Shown here in pieces: positions 24,401 through 36,400 of a stretch of 53,716 nucleotides of DNA. The DNA is from Acanthaster planci (taxonomy: Eukaryota; Echinodermata; Asteroidea; Valvatida; Acanthasteridae), in contig NW_019091476.1 in the NCBI RefSeq assembly GCF_001949145.1, forward strand, positions 478,331 to 532,046, in the 5' to 3' direction. Numbering within the stretch: the stretch's first letter is position 1; every line of letters starts with the position of its first letter. The notes below the pieces were generated by a model that was not told the origin of the DNA, ran no database searches, and saw only the letters and a list, made by a program, of their open reading frames with translations. A program made the translations under genes and the position numbers.

Positions 24401-27400
24401 TAATAGTCTCTTCCGATTTACTGATATTTTGTTAAGTTGCTTTGCAATTTTAAGGTCTATACAAGTTTAATGTTTGTCCAGTAAAACATGATTCTATACT
24501 GGTTTTACCATATAAGCATGATAAACGTATAGCTAAGTAGTTTGGATTTTAATCAAATGATTTTATTTTCAATCTGTATTGTTATGTGCTTTAGAAACAT
24601 TTTTAAGCATTTTGCACATTAGAATGTCATTACTGTTGATGTAAGAAAGTCCCTCACTGTCTGCTGACCGCGCAATAGTTGGTAGGGCCCTCAGTGGTTT
24701 ACTCATTCTCGCACCGTACATTCCGTTCTAAAGTCAGGGTTTACCAAACTAATATCCAATCAAAATACCTCCAAATTTGCCCTTACCGTGCGTTACTGAC
24801 AATTGTGAGTACAGCCATATGTTCTTTAGTGTTTATAGTATAAGATCATATAGTGATTCTTGTGTTAGTATGTAAAATAGAGGAGTTTAGAGTACAAACC
24901 TTAGCCTTAATCGGGGACAATTGTTGCAACGTTACACGTACAATTATGTTGTCATCTAATGGGCACATGCACGTGCATTCCGGCTAATTTATTAGTATTT
25001 ATTTCTGTTTATTCCCCAGTTACCACGGTTTCCTGTTCCATATATTTCCAAGACTTCATCACTGGTTTCAGCTCCACCGTTCCATTCACAAAGCACAGTT
25101 TCCCCAAGATTGCTACAGTATCCTGGCCAATTGCAAGTCACAACCCCCTGTTTTTAATTATCTGTGTATAGTAAACAGACAGTTTCTTCATTAACCATCC
25201 TGCTCATCAGTTTTATCGCTGCCATAGAGTTGTTGAGTTACCCTTTGAGCCACGCCTCCCTTTCCAAGTGAACCTTGTCACTTCTTCGCAGTTGATATTA
25301 TTATGCATGGTTTGTAATATGCATTTGGCAAAGGATAGTTCACTCTAGCAATAGGTGTGGTATACTGTTTATGAAAGTTTGTTTCATACAGGTGAATAAC
25401 GAAACTGGTCATGTCCAGATTTGGAGCCAAAGAATTACCAAATCTTTACAGAATTATTTCATCAAATAAAAGTGATCATGGGATTAGTCAATCAACTCTA
25501 ACAGTCCTCAATCCTCCAACAGGTGAAGGATTGAGGACTGTTAGGGTTAATAATCTAAAAAGCAAAATGGAAATCACTGACTCTCATTTACTCACCCAAG
25601 AAGAAGCTGGGGTCCTGCAAACATTATCGAACTCAAATAGAGATTGAACGCACCTGACGTTAAAACACCCGTATTCACATATATCTTTATCTCTAGCCCT
25701 GCAATGCACAGAGATAAGACTTCCATTGAAATCTATAGAGGCCAGAACATTCTTAAACTAAGTACTTCATCAGTTTTAAAGAACTTTATTGGAAACTGTC
25801 CAACTGAAATGAGGTGTGCAAAACATTCATGTATAAGCTATACAATGATTAATGCCAAATTTACATTCATGGGTTCCTACATTATGTATTTGTACATTTT
25901 GTAATAATGATCATGGTAATACATGTATTGGCATGAATCTCGGTAAGTCATGCCTAATTTGCTTGAAAGCAAAGAAATGTTAATTTTACTGTGAGAGCTA
26001 GAATTTGAGATTTGAGACTTAACAAGCTAAAATTTATTTGAATAGAAGAAGTCATAAAATGTGCAGCTGTCATCGGTCTGTACAAATTCAAGACCATTAA
26101 GGCCTTATTTCAATAGGTTTGTGGGCTTACCAACAGAATGTTGCACAAGCCACATTTGAAATTCCTGTGCTAAATATTTCTTAAGTTATGGCACTGACAA
26201 GATTTCTGTTGTCTTAGCCATTTCGACTTTGACCTTTGTTTCTTGGACCCAAATTCAATAAGCTTCTTAGGATCACCCATGAGCAATCTCCAAACCAAAT
26301 CTGAAACTTATACCTACAGTAATTATCAAGTTATCGCACTGACAGGAATATTCTGGACACCATGATATACACCACACCTACAGACCACCCCCCACCCAAG
26401 GAAGGAAAAAGCTGAAACAGTATATTCCTTCATATTTCATCGGTGAGGCATAAAAATCGTATGCAGCCACAAACAGTCACTCATTAATTCTATTCAAAAT
26501 GTGCAAGTTATATTGTTTGGTGAGAAGTTGCCAGAGACTATGACCAACCTTTTACAGTATTTGGTTCCCAGTTTATGTAGACAAGAAGTTCCTTATTAAT
26601 TAATGAATGACCAAATCCCACATTTGCATTCCACTGATGGCTCCCATTGACGATGTCACATCTGTGGAAAAGAAAAGACTGTATTAAAAATGTATTCAAA
26701 TTCACGAGAGATGGAAGCAAGCATAATTAAAAGCATAACTTAGTAGTAAAAAATCTCAGTAGGGGATCTGGCTGTTTCCAGTGTGTACACTGTTCATCCA
26801 GACAACATGCAAACACAATCTGGCAGCCTGCATGCACTGAGATACCTGACATGATGGGCAAAACTGCTTAACATGCCTGATTCACTGCCAGCAGGCATCT
26901 GCCAATTTGTTTCCTACAAACACTCTGGGAGCAGAACTTGACCGCTGAACATTGCCTGTTGTAACAATTAAATTTGCTTTAAGGCAGCCCCCTGAATTTT
27001 TGCAAAATATGAAATTGGAGTCAGAAGATCCGATATACAGACATCATTCAAATAACTTGAACAAGTTAGTATTTGTTGTATTTGGCTTTATCTCAAATTT
27101 TGTAGGCCACAGCAAATAGCATCTAAGAATATGGCTCTAAATCTGTGGTATACTTCCATAGATTGTACGTAAGTCCAGATACCATGCACGATATGGGGCT
27201 GATGGGTACCCCCCACACATCCAATCCCTATACACATTCTTTATTGTTACCTAACACATCCCCCTAGAAGTCTGNCAACACAAAGGGGGGGGGGGTTCTC
27301 TCCACCCCATATCTTGCATCATAAGTCCACTTTAACACACCTGCAGCTCAGTCTTGGTAAATTGTCTTATTTCACGTCAAGCATATATACAGTGTTTTGC

Positions 27401-30400
27401 CATCTCTAACAATTGAATGAGGGCATGGAAGTAATACAAGAAAATCTAGACCCATAATGTCCTTAATTGGCACACAGAGGTCATTGAAGCCACTGGTGAA
27501 CATGGCACTGTGCCGAATACAACGATAATAGGAAGGCTTGCTTGCTATTGCCAACCATCTTTATTTGTTCATGGCATCAATAGTTAAAATGGCAAGTGAG
27601 CTGATCATTGCCTTCGTATTTGGCACAGTAAAATGGCTGCCAGTCACCTACTGATATGATGCAGAGTAGCACAGTTTACCAGAGAAGGGTTGGCGAGGAC
27701 ACACAAATCTGAGGATCACATGAAAAATCCTACTAATGTGATAGCAAATCCTGATCCAGAAATTTAATATAAATTAACCTGACCAGAGGGTATATGGAAA
27801 TATATCGTATATGGAAACTTAAGTAATATAGGGGGGTGAGTCAGGTTGGCATAGTGGACATTTCTTTCCTCGCCTTCCACCTCTGGGGGCCTGAGCTCAA
27901 ATTTGGCCTGGTCCACTGCATTGGCTATAGTCCAGCTGAAAAGATGCATGATATACAGTATAAGCCATCACTGTCACAGCATCTGACTGGGTGGACTTGA
28001 CCTAGAGTGGAGACTAGAAGTGATGGAGGGTATTGAATACCGCATGAAGATCCACTGCACTGATCTGAGGGCCCGGAACGCGAAGACTCAATCAGTCCTA
28101 CACAAGCTGAGAGGACATCATGATCAATGCTCCCAGCGCAACAACAACGCAAATTGTGGCGATCATCATCTTTGCGGTGATCATGGAAAGTAAAGGTTAC
28201 TGTTGACGATGTTGAGGTCATCTGTCCAGCAATATATATGTAAATAGAGTATAGCCATTAATGGTATGATCACAAGCATAATGATTGGACTTCATTTGGG
28301 AATATATGTTGTAGATGTTGACGTAGTGGTGTCATCATGCAAGAAACACTATGTGGGACAAGATTTACAAGGCTGGCCATTAAAGCCCAACGAGACATAA
28401 TGAAGTGAGATCCACTATTGATTGATGAGATATACATGTAAGCACTGTCCAAGGTTGGTACGTACATGCTGGAGTTCATCTGATATCGAGGTGGTTCCCA
28501 GGAAGACAGGTCATTGAGTTAGGCCAATTGGAGTAAATTTCTTGGAATTTAATTTAAGTCCTAGTTGTCCAGATATTAGAGGATCATGGCATCTCCAATC
28601 TAGATATGCTGCAGCCACTCTATGTGAGTGAAGACCCTTGGTAATGTTGAGAGGTCAAAGGGGAAGACGTAGAACTTCAAAAGATTGTCATGTGGAAGTA
28701 CCACAAATACCTCATGTAAAGGTGAATTTGAATATGGAGATAGGTATCATGGAGATTTATCAATGATGCCCATGCATGTTGTAGAACTGACTGCATGATT
28801 GTTTGAAACATCTCTATCTTGAAACACTGAGGGTGAATGAATTTGTTGTTGCAAATAGATGAATTTGACACTATTTGCCTGAATCTTTCTTCAGGGTCTG
28901 GAAGAAAGTAGATTGGAAGTCAATGTCTGGAGTGTCCAAAGAGAATAATGACATTGTTTCTGTAGGAATGGGAAGGTCCTATTCCAAGGACTTGATGTTT
29001 GTTGTTCAGGATTGGAGTTGGACAGGGCTACAAGGGTTAGGTAGGAGGTGCCTCAGACCTTGAGGCAGTGGACCTAATTGCCACAACAGCCATCCATGCA
29101 GCGTTATCACTGATTGTGACTGAAATGTTTCGGTAGAGCACAAACAGGTTCAGAGGCAAGGTCGGTGAAGAGCCATTAAGGTCATTGACACCAACTTCCA
29201 AAGCAGGAGGCATATGTCTTACTGCAGAACTGAGTATATCCACATTGGATACAGTTGATTTTGAAGCATCTGGTGAAATGAGGGGTTGATTAAAGTTCCC
29301 ATGAGTCTGAGGTCAAAAAGTGTGTGCAGGGTCCCGCATAAAATGGCAATTTAAAACTATAGGTCGTGGGGGGAGGGGTGCATGTCTGATGTGTAAGACT
29401 CCTGTCCCGAGGAGCTCTGTGAATTGATCAGCAAACATATATCTTTCCCAAGGAGTGGAAGGCTATATGTAGGCAGGACTTGACATAAACAAAACTCATG
29501 TTATTTCAACACGTCTAGGCAGATGGAACCTGAATTATTAGTTGTCAAAAGTGAGATGTGGGTGATCTGTTCAAAGAAGACCCCACATTCTTCATCTAGA
29601 TATGGTGGACTAAGCCAGTAGTCGGAGATAGTCGTATGAGATACAGAAAATTTTGGCCTTGGCCAATTATTCTATGCTCTCAGCGCTGGTTTCCTGGAGT
29701 AGGAGATGTGAAGACTGAAGACTTGGTCTGTTGTGAGGCTATACAACTTTTAGTGGAATGATGTTCAGTAATGTTGACAAGGCCAGCAGCAGATGGCAAG
29801 TTGAAAGCCTGCATCACACTCTAGTGAAGCGAACAGACTATATCTTGGAGGACAATTGTTGTCAACATCTAATGAATAGAGGGGAGAAGCTGATTGTTCA
29901 GCTCGATGTAACCAAGTATTTCCTTTGAATCTGGTATGGGCCCGCCTACAGAATTTCTTTATCATCAGGAGGCATATTAACTTCACAGCCGAAGCCGACC
30001 ACCTCATCAAGCATGTCGGACCATGCAACTATGCCGCAGCTGCTGGACTTTGTCTAATGGGCACAGCTATATGTATGCCAGCCTGGTCAGTCAGGTTGGG
30101 GAATCGTGCAGGGATGGCAGTGTGTAGCACTGTTGCATCAAAAGTTGAGGTTCTGGTTGGGAGACAAGTGAAATCATTCAGTGGGAAGTAGGGTGTTCGA
30201 GTAAGATAGCCCAAACGCATAAAAATGACTGGAATATACCTTCCATTATTATAAGTTCTCACTTGAAATAGCCTAGCGACAGCTTACCACGATGAGACAC
30301 AGCTGTAGCCTTAATGTCACTAACTTCCAAAGAGCAAGATGGAAGTGCTGAGAAAGTAGTTGGAAGCAGAGGTCTAGAGCCTCTGTGGGCAAGTTCGGCG

Positions 30401-33400
30401 GGATCTCTACCGACTTAAATTTGTTAAAGTCTTTGTGGGCGGAGGAAGGGGATGATTGCTTGGGCAATACAAGCCAACATGACCCCTGATTTCCACTAAT
30501 GGGAAAGTGGTTATTGTTTGGAAAATCAGCTGAGATGTGACTGTGGATCAAGGATTACTACTATGTGGAGAACATGTCCTCGTGACTGGAGTGCAAGACT
30601 AATCTGCTACAATGGTTTGATCTACTTGGTGGTCACCAAGTTTGTGGTGAACATACGAAGATGACTCCTGTGTCCACATCCCTCATTTCAATCAAATTTG
30701 TGACTGTTCTGTTGTCTCTCTGTGATTTCCATCAAACCTGCCGTATTTACAAATTCGTCCCTGTCCTACTCTAAATGAGTTTGATGATACTTTTTTCTTA
30801 CTTTGATGCTTAGATTACCTCAAAGTTTAGACCAAGTCGTCATAGGTCAATATCATATTGCATTTCTTAATTGCAGTCATTATAATTTTGACTGAGAATG
30901 TTTTCAAAGAGTAAAGAATTTGTGCACATCTTAACGTAAGCCAAAGTTTACTTTAGAAATTCTATCCATATTGATATCTGTTTAAGATTCTGTTATTTCC
31001 CCATATAAACATTTCTTTTGCAATACGTTCCATGATTTGTCCAAACACTGACTTCATGCTCCCTGAACGCTGTTGAATGAATTGAAATTGCTGTATGAGC
31101 TTCCGTTGATTTGAGTTTACCGTTATCAAGTAAAAGACTTCTGGCGACTAGTCTAAATTAAGTAAAACTTAATTCAGAAAGAATTGACCCCCAGGAATAC
31201 TTGAATAATATTATTTCCCTTATGTTTTCATGATAGATTACTTCTGGCGTACATTGAACAATCATATTCTCTTGACCAAAGTGAAGAAAGGGATATTTCC
31301 TCCAGTGCAAATTAAGTCTGTGAATTTGCAACATTTGTCTTTGTTTGATTACTTGATACATTTCAATCATATGACTTGATTCATTTTTTATTTTTTTTTT
31401 AAATTTATTTTTTTACCGTAGTTGCATATATTCAGTAGTTAGCATTTCTTTATTTCTTTTCTTATATCCGAATGTTTATTCTTTTGATTTCTGCACTCCT
31501 TTTGCTTGAAATCAATTTGATTGCTAGGGACTTTGACATTTTAATGTTTAATCTTGATTAACTTTTACTTCCTGATTATAAGTCATTCAAATTCCCCGAA
31601 CTACTTCCAAAGTTTGACCACAACAGTTGTAATCTTGTCGTTCCTTGGTAAAGTGTCCTCATGGCACCTTAGTCATTTCTGTGTAGACCAACCTACCCAC
31701 ACACACAAGTGTGTAAATGCCTTCAATCTTGGACTCCCTATTGTTCCTCTTTTGTTCATATTTTAACTTTTTCGGAAGACCTCCCATATGTTTTTTACAT
31801 GTTTTCCAACCGTGGACTCTTCGGCAACCGTGGACCCTATTGTCCCCTATTGTTATAGGTCCACGATTGAAGGCGTTTACACACTCACCCACAAATACCC
31901 AGGTGGACGAGGGCATTGACCAGCACTGGTAACCCTGACAACTCTACACACAGTGTGCGTCGTGTTTTAAAGGGACTGTCACTTTTGATAGTCCACTTAC
32001 TTAGCATATACATAGTATATTTAGTATTTCATTTGGCTACTGGACTGGACTGAATATAGACTTTTCTGTTGTATCTGTTATTTCTCCTTCAATCGAACCT
32101 GCCATACTTACAAATTCGTCCCTGTCCTGCTCTAGGCAAACACATCACCAGAATAAGCCTATTGAGCTACCCATGCATATATTGCTCAGGACAGTGGGTG
32201 GCCTGGACCAAAGCCACATGAATTTCATTCCAAAACCTGACTTAGTCGAGGGGAAGGAGAGACTGTGCATTTGAAATTACCCCGGCCTGAACATCATCTG
32301 CACTTAGCCAAACACATCTTCGTCATCCATTCACAAGCTCTTTTTACTGCAAGCCTTTCTACTGCAAACTCTACAGCTACTTGCCAAGTCAAGACAAACC
32401 AAGTCGTCTCCAACTTCAATGCACAGATCGTCTTCAAGCTAGGCCCTTTATTTATCTTCTTTGTTCATTGTTAATTATTTTCTGTTAGGACGATCATGGT
32501 GGAAAAGGACACGTTGCATTGTGGCAGAGGAGGGTGCACTGCAGTTGATCAAGTTTTAGCGAATGGCTGACTGGCATTAGGAAAAGAACGCACAAGTTGG
32601 TGATTCAGGTAAGGTCAACACAGTAGACTTTGTGACACATTTACAAAAAGGGAAACTGAGGCTCTCACCATTCTTATCTGGCCATGGATTTTCCTTTAAC
32701 TTTTGATCATTGATGTGCCCCACGCTGCATTCCACATATATATGTACAGACTATCAACACTTTGCTGCGAGGTGGCACCCTTTGCAATGCTACCTTTCTG
32801 AGCACTTTAAATACGATTATCTTAAATGGTCCCTTAGTTTTGATTATCTTCACGTTCATGAGTGTGATAAGCTGCTAGTTATGCAGACATCCAAGAGATG
32901 ACTTGCTAGTTATTTACTGTGCACGTTGTTGACAGTTGACAGTGAGTTATTCTTTAATTCCTCCGTTCACTCTATCCTCAACTATAAAGAAATTGTTCCA
33001 GTGACCCTTAGATGGTTAATAGTACCCTCAGATAGATAACAGATGGTACCCTTGGATAGTAAAAACAGGCAGTACAGTCAGACAGTATGCAGTGTTAAAA
33101 TTTCTCTCTTGTGCAAAAATTTCTCAGACTGTCGGGGAGTAAACTGGTCTCCATGGAGAGTGACAATTTCACTCAGCTGAAATGAGATCATGGAGATTTT
33201 CCCTTTTCGTAACAGGAGAATAAAGAAATGTACTCATGTAGGTGAAACAAGTGTGTGCATGAATGCTACCTACTTTGTGTGGACATTCCTTACTTTGCAT
33301 GTCGTTAAGAAATTCAGTGAAACCAATCCTTTTTCTTCATCTGTGTTTGAGCACATTTTGTGCAAAAGTTTTTATGACATCATTGACTGATTCTCTTTGT

Positions 33401-36400
33401 TCTGTGACAAATAACTCTAAGGTAGAAATATCTCTAAATTTGTTTTCCAGAAAAGCCATTACATTGTTTGAACCTAGCTTTTAGTCCACACAAGGTTCAT
33501 GGCATTGTGGCAAGGTTCACCTGCATTGTGTGGGCCTCGTTTGTTCACAGGTACATACTGCATATATAGGTATGAAAGGGTTGTACACAAATAAATGGTC
33601 TATCTGCAGAACGCTTATGGTTTCACGTGTCAGTGTGACTCACCTCAAGGAATAATCATTTTCAAGTGTAACACCTACATCTCCTGCAAAAAAAGGAAAT
33701 AAACCCAAATGCAATGAAATCATTAGAATTAAGACTGAGTATATAACGAAAATAGGAATTTGCAAAAAAAAGTTACTGACATTGCTATGGCAATGAGGCA
33801 TGGTCTGCTTCAATGGCTAATAATGGAATTGGTTAAGACCTAGGGAGTGTACATTTATGTTTTTGAAAAAAAGACTAGAACAATGGTTAGATGAGGAGCA
33901 TTTTATGTTTTCAAAGGAGAAAAATTTTAGGAGTTAAAGAAAGAAATTCTGCATTTTCCCCATGGCAATGGCTTGTAAACTGAATGCTAAATAAATGCAA
34001 GCTTGCATTGACTAGTGCACAGCGTGCTTGTCATGCAGCGAGCTTTCAGCCAGCTGGTGTGGCTTGTAAGCTAGCAAATGCTTGACCTCGCATGAGAGCT
34101 TGCAAATAAGCTCATGTGCAAGCCTGCAAGTTTCCTTACAGGCATACTTGCAATAAATTTCGCAATCACTGAAGTACAAGTACATGTACGCGCACATAAG
34201 AACAACATATTGGACTCATTTTAAAATAAATCCTTTTAATAACAGCTATAGATTCACCTAAGAAGATGCCAGTCATGCAGGGCCATCACACTCACATATG
34301 GGTTTAAAAAAAGGTGCACGTACATATGAAGTTCGACAAGTCACACTGGCACCCTATTGGTTGGGGGGAAATGTAAAGCACGCATACCACCTGCATGCAA
34401 AAAGAATGGCCCTGATGCTTCTCATTATGGTCGTCAGATTAGTCCATAGGCAATGTGAAGAAAGATTTAGTACATTTACCCTCGAAAATTTTAACTATTT
34501 TGTGCAGTATGCCTAAGCTGTCTTGGACAAACTGTTAGATTAATAAATCTCCTTGATGCTTATAAAAGCTGCATTGAATCCATTAGCTATATAGGTTTAG
34601 TCTTCAATCCGTTGCAAATCAATGGGGATGCACTGAAATACGTATAGATATCTATGTGCCACACTTTCCTAAAGCACAAATGAAATGCCAACTGCCGATT
34701 TGTCACATGAAAGGAAAAAAGGGGGGTGGGTTAAATAAAAAAATTTTCTGTGTACATAAGAGATTTGAAAGAAATTCTATCTGAGTAAAAAACAACAGGA
34801 TATTTTTAATAAAAAGAGTAGCTGGCTGCAAATGACCGACAACCAAACCAAACCCAACCAACATGACCAAACCAAACCAAACCACATCCCTGCACTGCAC
34901 GGCACAGCACCACACCACAACACAATACAAGTGTTTACTTTTCATGAGATCAGAAACAAAACCATGGAAACACAAGCAACAACACATGTTTCAAATTTTT
35001 CAAGCACATTCATAAATACAGTCAGCTATACATAAAAACAATAAGTTTGGCAACTTACTAGAAATGACAATCCAATACGGAGCTCGGATAGGTGGGAGAA
35101 GCATCATCCAGAAAGACATGGCAAAACCACTATTCTGGCACTTGGCAAGGTTAGACAGACACATGTTTCCTATGTACAGAAAGAACCAGACAGAATTGGT
35201 AATCAGATGTAGCATTACACTTGTGTTAAACCGCTACCAAATGCAACATACAAATAGAATGTATATCAGTGGACAGACTTGGGTACTATTAAGACTCTTC
35301 CACAGAGGTGGCAGCAAGTCATTTTTGCAAGTCCAAGTCAAGTCATAAGTTATTAGGTCCAGTCACAAGTCAAGTCATAAGAAATTTGATCACAGGTCAA
35401 GTCAAGTCACTAGTCTCTTTGTCCTTGTACAAGTCAAGCTGCACATAATTTTGTCCAGGTGTAATCGGCAAAAAGAACCATGCATCAATTTACAAAGTGA
35501 CAAGTTATAAAATACTTACGGCCGGTCGAGTAGTGTCTGATTTTTTGCAAGTCCAAGTCAAGTCACAAGTCAAAGCTGGTATTTACAAGTCAAGTCACAA
35601 GTCACAAAAATAGCCACTTGAGTCCGACTTGAGTCCAAGTCACATGACTCGAGTCAGCAACTCTGCTATTCCATTGACAGCCAGATTATGTACCTTAATT
35701 CAACTAGGTCTGCAAGTTAGACTATCTGCCCGACCGGTTTTCTCTGTCAGGTTCACTTTCAGAGTATTTTTTGTGGTCATGACTCTATTTTAAGGAATTT
35801 TTATTTTCAAAAGGTTTATTAGATCCTTTTCCACAAGCCGAAGCAAATTTTGCAGTTCAGCCAAAATATCGAATGCACTTGCACTATTCACTGCATGATT
35901 AAGAATACAGGTTGGGAGTTTGGAAAAGTTATTCATCAGGAGGACAATATCGAAATCAAACCGTCTTTATCTGGGATCTTCAAGCCTGCTAATAACTTCA
36001 CAATACTGCAATTTAGTTTCAGTGCTTGGGTGTCCGATGTGACCAACGACCCTTATTCCTCCCAAATGTGAATCCCAGATTGGGGTGGGGGGGGGCAGTA
36101 TTCCACTTAAATTGCATCTCTGACGAGAAGCTTATAATGTTGGGATTGTATCAAAATACTTCAACCAACATACATTTTTGTTTGATGTTCTGACAGCAAA
36201 AACCTGAAGACATTATGAGGTGGCAACAAATCAGGATGAACCCAAGTATCAGAGACTAGAATACCTTCTACATCTGTGCTTTCGACCATAAAAATTGTGA
36301 GAAAAGCTAATCCAAGAATAACAGTTGAAAGCCTTGTACCACACCCATGTGCATATCTTAGCAAACATTAAATGCCTCCTTGGCTAGTAGAGTAGTTTTG

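Noticed and set aside
24377-24410. Possible short exon before a GTGAGT donor at 24376
   Set aside because: The acceptors tried gave a stop or the wrong phase for exon 11.
25030-25160. Minus-strand open frame with [19 protein letters not shown]
   Set aside because: It begins in the phase left by exon 9 but has no donor leaving two bases for exon 11. The 58-nt exon at 25596-25653 fits both phases and supplies the expected LamG strand.
34000-34170. Clustered gcttgcaa/ttgcaagc words resembling a short repeat array
   Set aside because: No regular unit or clean inverted structure could be defined by eye.
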